A stretch of DNA of 64,000 nucleotides from Tretioscincus oriximinensis (GCA_022410635.1 JAJVDF010000221.1:1260096-1324095), one strand, 5' to 3'; positions 22,569 to 34,187 are shown, counted from the first letter of the stretch. The notes: generated from the letters alone by a model not told the origin. Program-made: numbers and translations.

Positions 22569-22827
22569 ATAACTTGGTTTAACAAATTGGTATATAAAGG
22601 AGTTTTTTGTCATCCAAATTAAGAAAAGTCAACGAAGAAGATATAGCACTACTTAATATAACTTCCATTTGTTTGACATACAAAAATAATGTATTCCTTT
22701 ATATTTCCCAACAATTATGTTGCACATTTATTGACATATACATTACATTTAGAAACCCTCTCATTTCTAAATTTTTTATAATCAGTAGATATTGAAGTAC
22801 TTTATAGTGTAATAGAGTACATATACA

Positions 22828-22935
22828 GAAGAAGAGGAAGAAGAAGGAAGAAGAAGAGAGAAAGAAAGAAGAAGAAAAAGAAACAAGAAAGGAGAAAAAG
22901 AACAAGGAGGAGAAGGATAAGAAGAAGAATTTGCT
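22828..22935 (+). repeat. Purine (GAA/GGA) tract
   Basis: Roughly 100 bp almost entirely of A and G on the plus strand (GAAGAAGAGGAAGAAGAAGG-type), capable of triplex formation. It explains the Phe/Ser-rich minus-strand frame 22699-22905. Confidence 0.85.
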
Positions 22936-23940
22936 TCATAATCCCAATCTAGGGATACATTTTACAGTCCCATTCAAACCATTCTTTTAACCATGGGCTA
23001 ACCCCCCTCCACGTTCAACNAACTCCTAACCATACATAATTCCTCCCTTCTGCCCAAACTTAAAGTTACTACTGAAAGCAAAGATTTTGCCTTTTTGGCA
23101 TTAAAGGATCCCAAATTTGAAGAGAAGACATGAGTCATCAGAAGTTACTTTGGAAGAAGGCAACATCTACTGCACAGATTTGGCAAAGTAGTATCTGCTG
23201 CTGTATGTTTATGCTAGAGATGTTCAAGATTCAATTCATGTTTAAAAATTCAGCTTGAACTGAACAATTTGAAAATGTTTGTACTGTGAGTTGAACTGAA
23301 CCACTTCCTATTTGAAAGAGGCAGTTTGAATTAAACTGAACCAGGTATCCATTCACAAACAAGAAAGTGGGTAAAGTCCTGGAGAGGGCCATGGCTGCTC
23401 AACTGCAGGCATGCTTGGAAAAAACTGACTATCTAGCTCCATTTCAATTTGGTTTCTGGCCTGATCATGGCATGGAAACTATCTTGGTTGCCATGACTTC
23501 TCTCGAAGAGGGACAGGGGTAATGCGACTCTGTTGGTTCTCCTAATTCTCTCAGCAGGTTTCGATACTATTGACTATGGTATCCTCCTGGAAAGGTTACA
23601 GGGTTGAGGAGTTGGTAGCATGGCATTGTGGTGGTTCTGCTCCTATCTCCAAGGATGCTTACAGAGAGTAAGAGCTCATTTATGAAGTTCCTCAGGGGCT
23701 GATCTTCTCCCACATGCTGTTTAACATCTATATGAAGGAAACTGGGTGATGTCATCAGCTCTACCTCTGTTCCATCTGAATCAGGAGAGGTGGTTGAATT
23801 GCCTGACAGATGCCTGAAGGCAGTAATGGGCTGGATGGGGGCCAAGAAATTGAAACTGAATCCAAACAAAATGAGTTGTCCATGAAGTTAGGAAGCATCC
23901 TGTCCTTGATGGCGTTGAATATAAGGGATGGGTAGAGGCA

Positions 23941-24141
23941 GTGATCAGGAGTCCCTGCCTCAAGCTACGTCTGGTTCACCAGTTATGGCCACTTCTGGAC
24001 AGGGATGGTATGGCTACAGTAATCCATGCTCTGGTAACATCCAGATTGGACTATTGTAATGCACTCTTTATAGAGCTGCCCTTGAAAACAGTTTGGAAGC
24101 TGCAGCTGGTGCAGAATGCAGCAGCTAGACGGCCAGAATGA
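23941..24141 (+). pseudogene. L2 ORF2 reverse-transcriptase C-terminal fragment
   Basis: Open for 66 codons. LVHQLWPLLDRDGMATVIHA, LVTSRLDYCNALF, ELPLKTVWKLQLVQNAAAR are the conserved blocks after the RT palm in L2-clade proteins. In the living element this protein reverse-transcribes its own RNA. A stop and frameshift follow within 30 bp. Upstream RT motifs are present only in broken frames. The true start is not here. Confidence 0.85.
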
Positions 24142-24288
24142 TTGGTTGGATACATATCACACCAGTCTTGAAAGAACTGCACTGGCTGCCAAGTAAAGAA
24201 TCACTTCTCCCATATCATCCTATCCATGCCTTAAGGTAAAGGAGGTCCTTTTAATTGTACCACCTCGCTTGGTGCCAAGGAGAGTGGG

Positions 24289-24486
24289 AACCTGGGATAG
24301 GGCTTTCCTTTATAATTTCCTTCTTGAGTTGTGTCAATTACCATATCTGTGTGCATTCAGAAAACACTTGAAGACACGCCTTTTTTAACCTGGGATAGGG
24401 CTTTCCTTTATAATTTCCTTCTTGAGTTGTGTCAATTACCATATCTGTGTGCATTCAGAAAACACTTGAAGACACGCCTTTTTTAA
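24289..24486 (+). repeat. Perfect ~98-bp tandem duplication inside the L2
   Basis: Unit 24289-24386 is repeated at 24387-24486, differing only in the length of a terminal T run (6 versus 8). The breakpoints share AACCTGG, so microhomology-driven slippage explains it. Confidence 0.9.
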
Positions 24487-24544
24487 CCTGGCCTTTGACT
24501 GAAAAAACTGCTCTTCGCCTACTTCCAGATATTGTTTCAATTTA

Positions 24545-24620
24545 TACTGCTCAAAACAATTAAGGGAACACTTAGTGTTACACTGTTATGTTAAAGTGTT
24601 CCCTTAATTGTTTTGAGCAG
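24545..24620. mobile_element. Palindromic Tc1/mariner MITE, copy 2, in L2
   Basis: 76-bp hairpin from CTGCTCAAAACAATTAAGGG to its complement, with TA on both sides. It interrupts the L2 3' region between CAATTTA and TACTGTATTTGG, so insertion is younger than the L2. Confidence 0.9.
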
Positions 24621-24895
24621 TATATACTGTATTTGGTTTTTATGATTAACTACTCTGGGACCCTCAGTATAGGGCAGAAGAGAAATGTAAATAGAACCAT
24701 TTGAAAGAACCATTTATGTTCATTATATTTTATCCCTTTCAAATGTTTTTAAAAATATTTTTAAATTGAAAGATCAGGTAGCTTTTTTCTGAATGATTTT
24801 GGAGTTTGCTTTGAACTTGTTTTCAAACATTCAAATTGAACTGAACCACTTTGGTTTAATTTGATCAAAGCAAGTTTTTCACAGCTTGTAGGAAA

Positions 24896-25192
24896 GGATG
24901 TATCCAGATACAGTTTCAAAACTAGATTTATCATTATTGTGGAGTCCAAAATTTAAAGAAGAAAATTTAAAGCTTAGAGGGAACAGTGTTTATCTTCATG
25001 TAAGGTTCTTATGTGGGAAGTTCTCTGCATGCTTGAAAGTAACAGCCACCAGGGGGACCTTTAGAGAGGACATTTTGCATGAGAACCCTGTGTGTAAGTG
25101 AACAATATTTCCTTTAAGCTTAAAATGTTTCTTCTTACAACTCCATAGTAATGATAAATATGAAGATTTGAAGCTGTACCCGGACACAGTCT
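24896..25192. mobile_element. Foldback element, ~300 bp, long inverted arms
   Basis: The left arm GGATGTATCCAGATACAGTT...TTTATCATTATTGTGGAGT...TTTAAAGCTTAGAGGGAACA matches the reverse complement of the right arm GGACTTAGACTGTGTCCGGG...TTTATCATTACTATGGAGT...TTTAAGCTTAAAGGAAATAT. Arms are about 120 bp with roughly 75-80% identity by eye and a central spacer. The two antiparallel frames (24898-25101 plus, 24996-25187 minus) encode look-alike peptides only because of this symmetry. Confidence 0.75.
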
Positions 25193-26599
25193 AAGTCCCT
25201 TTCACTGCCAGATAAAAACAATCCTTTTCCCTGCCATATGAAAGATAATCTGCAAAATGCTACCGATTTATTCTTTGATTCATTTGTGGTTGAGACCCTT
25301 ATATTCAACAATGTTTATATTTAGTAAAAGATACTAAAACAAAGACAGTTTCCCAGTATGAATAAAATGGAAAATAATAGATAAGTAGAAGTTTCTTAAT
25401 TGTTCTCATGGAAAAAAAAGAAGAAAGTAGTTACAAGTGTAGACAAAATAAGATGTTTTAATAGCTTTTCTGAGGCTAAGATACAATAAACTAAACTATT
25501 TAAATATCCTGGTAAGTGTAGTGAATTTCTAGAATTATAAAACCAAAATTATTACTTCTAGAGTTGCCATTATGACTCTATGATGGGAACATAAATCATT
25601 GTAATTACATATAGGAAATGTTACTTACGCGTACTGGTGATTTCACAACAACTATAGAAGTCCACTGGTGAATGCAATCATGACAGTGCAAAATAAGCAG
25701 AATTCAAGCAAAGGGAGGAGAAGAATGCTTGTGATTTTTATTATTTTTTAGTATATTGTGTTATTTTGTAAAGTTATACAATACTTCTCTTTGGATTAAA
25801 ACCACTATGGTTACTTTATGAATCACCACAATATACTAAGGGTGATTCCTCCTCACTGGCCAATGTATTGGATCAGCAGATATGCTTGGACCTTCCCTTC
25901 CACGTGATGGTGACCACACCATCTTATGGAAAATCAGCTTCTAGTATGCTCACTGGTCCAGTATGCCAGCCAGTGGGGAATCACGTAAAACTAGTACTCA
26001 CCTTCACTGTTGTCCTCTAGTTCCAAGTTCAGTGGATTTTCAAAATTGATGTGATATTACCAGTACAGAAAACTTAGGCCAATAATATGTAGGTGTTCAA
26101 TTGGACCTATGAAGAAAATTGAAAAAGCATTTTTTTCAAATCAGTAATAGACAAACTCATGATTAGTCCCTTTGGGCAGACATCTATTGCATATTCTAAT
26201 AGCTAATTAAATTATGTTGATCCATACTAACTAGATATACTCAATATCTCGGAATGCATGCCACAGAAGCACAAAGTCTCACATGGTAAAAAAAGGAAAA
26301 GACAAAGACGGAAAAAATATATGATTCAATTTCCTGCTACTTTGAACTATTAAAATCAAAAGTAATTCTCTTTTTAGACTAAAGACCAGTTTGATCAATA
26401 TGCAAAACTTCAATGACCACATGATAAAATGAGTCTAGCATAGGGTTATCAATAAAAAAAGCAGAACAAAGATGCTGCATCTTTAACGGGTGTGCCAAAG
26501 AAATTTTAGTTAGTGTTGATGGCATTATAAGCTCCAGTCCTTTCCCTTGAAATTAGTAGGGGCAGCTCTTCTGCTTGCACCATCAGTCCCAATAGCAAA
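25193..26599. other. Unassigned intergenic DNA
   Basis: AT-rich; no gene, no recognisable repeat. Confidence 0.45.
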
Positions 26600-26880
26600 G
26601 GAGAGGGGAGTGAGAAATCAAGACACGACCTTCTCAGTAGTGGCCCCAAGGCAGTGGAATGACTTCCCTGCTGAGGTGCATCACACTTCTTTGGTGTAGA
26701 ATCACTGATGACACACCTCTTTGACTTGGCCTTTGGGTGAAGAAATAGCTTGCCCTCCCCACTTTCAAACTGTCACAGTTTTTAATGTCTCTACTTTTGT
26801 ATTCTGTTTTTATTGTTACCCTCCCTGAAGCCTTCAGATATAGGACAGGATAAAAGGATAAATAACTAAAAGAATGAATT
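26600..26880 (+). mobile_element. L2-type LINE 3' end
   Basis: Blocks GTGGCCCCAAGGCAGTGGAA, GACTTGGCCTTTGGGTGAAG and the GGACAGGATAAAAGGATAAAT tail match 7370-7620 in order. Truncated 5'. Confidence 0.75.
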
Positions 26881-26884
26881 AATA

Positions 26885-27055
26885 ATAGCACCTTAGACAT
26901 AACAAGAAAAAGGTAGGCGGCATAGGCTTCCATGGACAGTTTATTTCTCCAGTTGCTACGTTGTTCATACATAGCATATGAAGAAGTAGGTTTGTCTACA
27001 AATGTACATGCTGCCTATGTTTATCTTGAGAGTCTCTAAGATGTTTTGATAGACA
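26885..27055. mobile_element. Penelope-like fragment, inverted pair
   Basis: AGCACCTTAGACATAACAAG...GGCATAGGCTTCCATGGACA faces CATATGAAGAAGTAGGTTTG...TTGAGAGTCTCTAAGATG, the same motif in opposite orientations with a short spacer, as at 10008-10250 but more decayed. Confidence 0.5.
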
Positions 27056-27434
27056 GAATTTGCTGGAAATTCTGTACCCTGATGAACACTTTACATCTTT
27101 AGACTTCTTTGTGAAAAATAGAGCTCTCTTTAGCCTAAATTGGACATCTCAACTGACCCTGAAAGGGAGGTAACAAAAGCTTTTATGCCATCAGGCACTA
27201 TCCTTTTGAGTCAGGGACGGCAGAAACATCTGTTTGCAGTTGAGGGCTGGTTTCCCTTCATTGTATTTCCAATATTTATTCTCTGACATTGTTTCCTTTA
27301 TCAAAATTCAGTTTCATCATGTCTAAGCTGCAACAAAACTTATTATTTTGGTTTATTGTCCTATTGGGATATGCATTTTTATTCTAGTATTGTGCACTGT
27401 GACTGGTCAAGGATCCTGAATAAAATAATTAATC

Positions 27435-27607
27435 AATTCTTTATTTCAACCTCTTTGGCCTCGCCTTTAGCTAGAAAACTACTGTCTCCTCCCCATTTTT
27501 AGAAAAGGCTGATTTTAATGTGTTAGAATGATTGTTTTATTGTTAACCACCCTGAGACCAATGGGTATGGGGCGGTATAAAAAATGTAAATAAATAAATA
27601 AATAAAT
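27435..27607 (+). mobile_element. L2-type LINE 3' tail
   Basis: TTTGGCCTCGCCTTTAGCTA, TTTTATTGTTAACCACCCTGAG, GGGGCGGTATAAAAAATGTA followed by AAATAAAT repeats: an L2 3' UTR with its microsatellite-like tail. Confidence 0.75.
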
Positions 27608-28410
27608 TTCAGGAAAATTGAAGTACTAGAATAATACAGCAATGATATGAATGTAATAACTGAAGACAAATCAAAACATTTTTTTAAAAAAACCAAATAA
27701 ATAAAAAAGGAATTTTGTGCAGATATTGATAAGCAATCAGGACAGTGAACATTGGCATGAATGCATAGAAGATTTCCATGAAATGAAGTTCATTTGTTCG
27801 TTTATTCATACAGCACTCAATGTACAGAAGTTTGGAGGTGGGACAAGGAAATCACAAGACAAAAAGCTTTTGTTGAATTTGTCCTACAACAGGAGTTATC
27901 ACTCTTGATTGAAAATCTGGAAAGCCCCACTAAAAGGAACAGATGGTTAAGTTTCTAAGATTCAAAAAAGATGTGCCTAGCACCAATATCAGTGGGCTGA
28001 ATACTCTCCAGCAGAATTCACAGTATGACACACACGTACACATATCACACCTCAACTATATTTATGGATTTTCTCCAACTTCTAACGATGTTGTTTTGTA
28101 TTACTCTGCAAATGGAAGACTGCACAGTCACAAATGCCAACTCCCTCGCTATCATCTGGCTGTCATTTGTTATTTCACTGGCTTATTGACAAATAACAGA
28201 TGCTCCCTGCAAAAGTTGTTACCTTGTTAACAGTCATGACAGACATTCTAGCTGTTGTATTTTGATTTCCCCTTCTATGTTTCTGTTTCCAATTGCTCAT
28301 ATACTGAGCCTGTTTATTTTTAACAGGTCAACTTTAAGTGAAGAGTAGAGTAGAATCAAAATAAATATTTAGTGATGATGTTTCCACCACATAATGTTAA
28401 TGAATATGGA

Positions 28411-28792
28411 CAGCCTGAGGCGGACTGGCCAGGGTGCCAGCTTGTCCAATAGTAAGTGGGCCTCTGGTGAAGTGGGAGCCCTCTGGTAAACTGGGCCCTG
28501 ATGAAGTGGGCTCTCCTACCTGCCCCAGGTTTTATTGTAGACTGCGGTTGGGCCTGCCCATGTCTTATGATTCTTTGCACATGAACAGCAGCTAGTATAT
28601 AATAATTTTCATATGAGCTGGGCAGGAGCTTTGGTGTGTGGCATATGGGGTTTGTGGGTTTGGCAGTTACCACACATGTGCTGTCATCCCTGCTTGATTC
28701 CTCCTGCTATGATGCCATCAAAACAATAGTCAAATGGGTGGACTCCCCTTGGTCTCCTGGCAATCAATGGTTTTAGGCCCAGTCTGCCACTG
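28411..28792. mobile_element. hAT-like element (ends inferred)
   Basis: Left end CAGCCTGAGGCGGACTGGCC and, inverted, the right end CAGTGGCAGACTGGGCCTAA share the GGCRGACTGG core of a hAT-like terminus. The interior is GC-richer than the surroundings. No 8-bp target duplication was matched, and the 5-bp difference at the left tip remains unexplained. Confidence 0.45.
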
Positions 28793-29044
28793 GGCAGCCC
28801 AAATGTCCAACCATGGTTGCCCCTGATATGAAAGTATGAAAGGGGCAGTTCAGAGTAGGGACTAAAATACTGAAAAAAGACAAAAGCAGCTAGGTTTCAA
28901 GGGCCTTTTTGCACTGGGTTGGTGGAGTGGTTTATGAAGTGTGCATAGTGGAATATCATACCAAAATCATATCCCTTGGTATTTACTACATCCACATCAG
29001 ACAATGCTATGAAGCCCGATAAGCTTCCAAATTCATGTAAATCA

Positions 29045-29210
29045 CTTTTAAGCACTTTTTCCACTCGGAGGCTTACATTCTATCTTCCCCACCTCATAAT
29101 CTAACTGCAAAGTGCTTTTGTACAGCTGGGTTGGCCAGCAGAAGGTGTTTACCTCTCTCCATGGCCAACACATGGGCCGCAAACTCCACTCTCTGTGTTG
29201 AAAGACAGAG
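29045..29210 (-). mobile_element. Old tRNA-derived SINE fragment, antisense
   Basis: CAGCTGGGTTGGCCAGCAGA followed by AGGTGTTTACCTCTCTCC parallels 17718-17765 (AGCTGGGCTGGCTAGAGCTA...AGGTGCTCACCCCTA). Strongly decayed. Confidence 0.4.
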
Positions 29211-29624
29211 AAAGATTGAAGAGTTTAGCCTTTGTATCATCATGCCTCACATGTGCTACATTGGCTAGGAAAGAGGTTCACAAACTGGGCACCCAGCTGA
29301 AAATGCCCCAGGATCAAGAATCTTTACTTCCAAACATCAAGGTCAGGTTTGGGTGGGATGTCTGTAATACTAATCATTCCCATTATGGGCCTGGCTACCT
29401 AGCACAGGTCAGTACAGTGTAGGATAAATGATATTGTGTAGGAAGGTTCCAAGATTCGGCCTGCACACTACATTTATGGAACTGATGCAGAACTGGCAAG
29501 ATGGTAATTTCTTTGTCCTCCAATAAGAACATACAGTATGCCACCATACTCTGATGTGAAATTTAAAGGGGAAATGATCATAGTCAGGTAAAACTGGTAT
29601 TATGGATAGCCAAGTAAGAGCTGA

Positions 29625-29945
29625 AAGGGATTGGTAAGATGGGAGTCAGCACTGTTCTCATTAGCACAGGGAAGGACTAGAAACAATGGAATGATACTGC
29701 AAGGGAGTAGATTTAGATTAGATATCAGAAAAAACTTTCTAACAGTCAGGGTGATAAGCCAGTGGAACAGTTTGCCACAGGGGGTGGTGAGTTCACCTTC
29801 TCTGGAAGTCTTCAAACAGAGACTGGACAGTCATCTGTCTGGGATGGTTTAATGAATCCTGCATCGAGCAGGGGGTTGGACCCGATGACCCTGGAGGTCC
29901 CTTCCAACTCTATCATTCTATGATTCTATGATTCTATGAATGTGG
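29625..29945 (+). mobile_element. CR1 LINE 3' end (family A), sense
   Basis: Encodes a scrap of ORF2 (MILQGSRFRLDIRKNFLTVR, with SQWNSLPQGVVSSPSLEVF) and ends GGTCCCTTCCAACTCTATCA followed by repeats of ATTCTATG. This is the usual CR1 3' terminus with its octamer microsatellite. 5'-truncated; colinear with 844-1160 read in reverse. Confidence 0.92.
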
Positions 29946-30329
29946 CTGTTAGAGGCCTTAAGAGATCTCACAAAGAATCAAGGATTTTTGTGGTGGGGAA
30001 TCTGGAATGTGGCAACAGGCAATATTGACCAGCATCAGTTTGCTATTCGTTAGGTAAAAATATCATGTTTAGTTCTGAAACATGCTGTGTTAAGTTTTCT
30101 AACCACCTTCCTGTGTAGACGAGCTTGAATAGTTGCTGTTAGGAGAAAATGAGGAGAATAATTACATACACTGTTTTGGTTACTGGAGGAAAAGGAAGAT
30201 AAAAATGAGAAAAATATGTAACTGTTGTACAAAATATAATCAAGTTTCTTAATTGTCATTTACAACTTCCACTCTCCAGTCTAGAGTTTTAAATAGCTGA
30301 GAGAGGGAAAGTCCTACCTGCAGCAAACA

Positions 30330-30620
30330 GCTTAACCTGGCTTGAGCCCTTTGTATATCCTACAGCATTAAATTAAAGAGGTGCCTTGTTAGTGGAGCTT
30401 CCCAAAACATTACTTGAAAAGGTTAATGTGAGTCTTAAAAAAGGATCAATAAGGCCACGGATAAAAACATCAATGTTGACAGTCTCACTGCCTTCAAGGC
30501 ACCAGACCTGCGCTTCTGTTTCACTGGCAGTTATATTGTTTCAGCTGCAGCTAAACCTGTTGCAAAGATAATTAAAAGCTCTGATGGATTTTTTAGGTCT
30601 TTCTGCATTCTAGCATAGCC
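30330..30620. other. Candidate conserved non-coding segment
   Basis: Non-repetitive, with CACTGGCAGTTATATTGTTTC, AAGATAATTAAAAGCTCTGA and E-box-like CAGCTG motifs. The frame 30386-30571 has no domain. Suggested only by texture. Confidence 0.2.
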
Positions 30621-30884
30621 ATTAGATCATTTCCACACTACCTGAATCAGAATGAGAAGGCCAGGTCCCAGATAGATATTTTATACACCGGGACAGGTTG
30701 CTCCTGGGATGGAATAAGGCTGTCCTCATTAGGCTGTCCTGTTCTACACCAGTCCCTGCATGCAAGCTTAAGAGTGCAATCAGAGTGCCTCCAAATTCTC
30801 TAAACATCAGTTAAACTTTCTGGCCTTTGGAGATCTCCAAGATGCCATTTCAGTGGTATGTTCTGTTGACTATGTGATCCAGTG

Positions 30885-31677
30885 CAGGTGAAACCTCCTA
30901 ATAACGAACTCCAAGGGACCAGAAAAATGTGTATGTTATAATGAAACTTTGTTATACAGAAACCAATGCAAAAAAAATGACTTCAATAAGTTACCATAGT
31001 AACACACTTGTAAATGTTGAAAACCATGGCAAAAGTGACATTAATGCACTTGTAAACACCCCAAACCATTGCAAAAGCAACTTTAAGACTCTGCCCCCAC
31101 TGAGCCTTATTCTGAGCTGTATGCTGGGACAAAGCTTGCCCATCCACACTGGCATAGTGTAGACCATGGCAGACACCATACACTAGTATGTGAATATCAG
31201 GCTCCCATTCTGAGGCTCATTGGGGACAATCTAGGTTCTTTTATTCTTAAACCTCTTGCAAAAATGAGTCACTGTCGTTTCTTACAAATGGCTTTCCCTT
31301 GCTACTTTCCATCTCTCCAGGATAAATGCCTTTACTTTTACTATGACCCAATAATTGTCCCAATCATCCATCTGATTCTGAGGATTTAATCCTGTCATTC
31401 ATTGGTAGTTTGAAAATCTTGGCTGTCACTTTAAAAATCTTAGTCTGCACTGAACGCCCGCTCCCTCTTGTACATCAGTTTGTTATAACAAGGTCTTGGA
31501 CAATAGGCAGAGGCACAGAAATCAGCTTGTTATACTGAAAGTTTTGTTACAACGAGGTTCGTTACAGCGGGGTCATTTTTACACTACTCTCAATGGTGTT
31601 CTGCTGGGACTTTCTAATTTGTTTGTTACATTGAGAATTTTGCTATAACTGTGTTCTTTATAATGAGGTTTCACCTG
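30885..31677. mobile_element. Pogo/Tigger-like non-autonomous transposon, copy 1
   Basis: The left end CAGGTGAAACCTCCTAATAA and, inverted, the right end CAGGTGAAACCTCATTATAA match. Sub-terminal repeats of the GTTATAACGAA kind recur several times (30940, 31486, 31527, 31548), as in pogo-group MITEs. The TA target is not preserved at either side. Inside (31085-31235) is a CCCCACTGAGCCTTATTCTG foldback, also found in copy 2 (55317-55956). Non-coding. Confidence 0.8.
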
Positions 31678-31734
31678 AATACCACTCCATAGCGTGCTCT
31701 TGGGCACTGTGTGGAAGGGGTGTAGCTATTCTTG

Positions 31735-31925
31735 TTTATCCCTGAACAGAGGGGGAAGATGGAGAGAGACCCCTTGGAGTAATGGTTTTATAGTTCTAGT
31801 ATGATGTTTTATAGTTTTGATATGTGTTTTTATATATTTAAATGTTTTAAATGTTGTATGCCACCCTAGGCCCTCCAGGGAAGGGTGACTAATAAATAAA
31901 TAAAAAGCAAATGAATAAATGAATA
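31735..31925 (+). mobile_element. L2-type LINE 3' tail
   Basis: TTGTATGCCACCCTAGGCCC, CAGGGAAGGGTGACTAATAA and an AAATAAATAAA tail identify an L2-type 3' UTR. 5'-truncated. Confidence 0.65.
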
Positions 31926-32648
31926 AACTGAGCAGCAGCAGCCAATCCCAGCCAGCTATTATCTGAAGGGAGGACTATTTAAAGAGAAGGGAAAGGGGGT
32001 GAGGGGGTTGGGAGTTGGCTTGTGTCTTGGGGAAATGTAACCTGATATTTGGGACAATTAAGGCCAAGTCTAAGGGATCCATAGACTGTTCTTATTCCAC
32101 ACTACTGGCAAGTTCAGAAAGGTCTTTATTCTCTGAAGTAACCTTGCAGTCAAGGGCAGTGCTTGTGTGTTTCAACAGTCACTGAATAAAACGTAGCGAC
32201 TGAAAGATCAATGTTTTAATAATCTATAATTCTTCTGTGCAGAACAAAGCAGTCCTGTTCATTGCTGGTGTGACAAACAGTCAGATTAAGAGACCCAGTG
32301 AAGATGATCAGGATCACACAGATGTTCAATGCTACTGACTGCTTTGTTTTTATCTCTGGAATGCCACTGATTTACATCATTGATCAGTCACACTCTTCCC
32401 TTTTCCCTACTTTCTGCTGCAATTCTGCTGTGCTACAATGAAACTGACTTAATGGCACCTAATGTAGGCCTCCCAGCTCAGCCTTATTGTCAATGAAACA
32501 CAAAATGTCTGACTTCCACAGCTATTTCCTGTGCTAACCCAGAAAGTGCTTAATAGAACAGCAAAGTCAGTGAATGAGTTTATCAGTTTTTGTTGCTAAA
32601 GGTAGAAAAATAGATGCTTGCTTGAACCTGTTCTTTTGGAGTAGCTAA
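31926..32648. other. Unassigned intergenic DNA
   Basis: No gene or repeat recognised. Confidence 0.4.
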
Positions 32649-32850
32649 TAGGCTGACCAGATGACCCTTTTTTGGGGGAGGAGGTTGAAACTCCATTTTT
32701 GGAGTGCCTCCCAGTTTNTTCTGAGGAAAATGTTTTCAAAAAAGATTGGTTTTGATGATTTTTTGGGTTTTTTAATTTGTTTTCCTCAGAAACAACCGGG
32801 AGGCACCCAAAAAATGCCCCCCCCCCCCCAAGGGGTCACCTGGGAACTGC
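32649..32850. mobile_element. Foldback MITE, GGCTGACCAGATGACCC family, copy 3
   Basis: Left end TAGGCTGACCAGATGACCC; the right end is cut short after AAGGGGTCACCTGGG. Interior again has an inverted pair (CTGAGGAAAA / TTTTCCTCAG) and homopolymer runs. One ambiguous base lies at 32718. The 128-codon frame across it contains that N and is not a gene. Confidence 0.7.
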
Positions 32851-33884
32851 CATCATATGGGTCCTATGAGTTTTGTACTGTTGACAAAAATGAGAACTTC
32901 AAAATGTTTGCAGAGTATAAAGTCAGTAAAGACTGCTGTGAAGTCTTAACAATAAATTACAGTAATTGGAGAACCATGCTATCCACCTCAATGAATCCAA
33001 TGAGACAATCTGGAGACAGAACTATTCATAGATCTTCATTTGCATAAAGATTCTGCCCTATAACCTAAACTTTCATGGCTGGTTACAACAATTAAAAAAT
33101 CAATTAAAAATGGAATATCTAATGCCAATCAAGGACCATGACTGGAACTTAGAAGTGGATATGCTGACACACCTAACGGGGATTTTTTATTTTAGCAATC
33201 AAACTTCAATTCAGGGATGAAAAGTCCTCAAATCTATCTTGTTATAAGGACACTGGGAGCTTGAACAAAATGGCCAAACCAAACTGTCAGTATCTGCAGT
33301 CACTTCATTGCAAATTCTTTTTGTGCCCTTAATAATTTTAGGGGGGGGGGGGAGTGTTTCTCCCTTGATATTTCACATTTAAGCAACTTCCTTCTCTATA
33401 ATTTAGCTCTTTATTTAGCTCACAAAGTAAGCATTATGCTCTAAGTAGGTAAGAGTATTTATCTTTTGGAGTCTATTCCAGTTTCCCTTAACAACCAACG
33501 CTTGAAAGAAAACTTTATTTCTATTTGGCACTGCTGAGCAACTCAAAGGGTCAATTTTGTGGCAATTGCAAAAGGCGGGACTTAATCTTGAAAGATACGT
33601 GGTGTGAATGATTCGATTACAGATCTGTGCTTAAAAAACAACTTTCCATGTTGTGTGATTTTTCTTTTTAATTAGATATTATTTCTTAGATACATTTTGG
33701 GTCGGAATGCTTTTGGAATTATTGTGGAACTAGTGGAATTAGCCCATTGCATTATGGTAATGTAACAGGCTGTAGCCCCTCCTGCCCCTTGCTCCCATCT
33801 TTCATCCATTCCTTCCTTTGTTCTTCCTTTCCTTTCCAGTACTGGTCCCAGTTCAAAACCTTGCCATATTCCATTTCTCACATC
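32851..33884. other. Unassigned intergenic DNA with a G12 run
   Basis: No gene recognised. A G12 homopolymer lies near 33341-33353. Frames at 33672-33938 have no motif. Confidence 0.4.
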
Positions 33885-33975
33885 TTTCTACCCAGAGAAC
33901 TTCCCATTTATTACTTCCCTCTGTTTCCTGTCTTTTAACCAGTTTCCAAACCAGGACTCTGGTCTTTGGAGGCTG
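33885..33975 (-). mobile_element. CR1 (family B) fragment, antisense
   Basis: CAGAGAACTTCCCATTTATTAC, CTTTTAACCAGTTTCCAAAC parallels 40610-40670 within the large CR1. Short piece. Confidence 0.6.
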
Positions 33976-34187
33976 CCACAGTTACAAGCCCAACCATTGG
34001 TCTCTGGATGCTGCTTAGAATGCAAAACGATTTTGATCAATGGGGAAGATGGATCCAAGCGTACCCGCTTAATCTTATTGATATAGTTTGTGAGGCAATG
34101 CAAATGATCTGTTCCTACAAATCACAAGGGTTATTCAATTAAAATATGTATGTAGCAAAACCCCCACCACTTTATAAATCATTTTAT

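Larger units (their letters stand above)
23360..24690 (+). mobile_element. L2-type LINE, 5'-truncated, with internal insertion and duplication
   Basis: Sense L2 ORF2 remnant: a region translating to a reverse-transcriptase core (about 23370-23880), then HALVTSRLDYCNALF and KLQLVQNAAAR (24027-24130), blocks characteristic of L2. The end GGGACCCTCAGTATAGGGCA...AAATGTAAATA closes the element. Inside are a ~98-bp tandem duplication (24289-24486) and a palindromic MITE (24545-24620). Several frameshifts and stops; inactive. Confidence 0.85.

Noticed and set aside
22699..22905. Phe/Ser-rich minus frame
   Set aside because: Purine tract on the opposite strand.
23020..23020. Single ambiguous bases at 23020 and 32718
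   Set aside because: Sequencing or polishing ambiguities, not gaps; no biological meaning.
23250..23350. GAACTGAACC-type motif on both sides of the L2
   Set aside because: Similar to 24835-24860, but too short and A-rich to claim as a target duplication or a separate repeat.
32661..33047. 128-codon frame
   Set aside because: Contains an ambiguous base, crosses a foldback MITE, and has poly-Pro from a C run.
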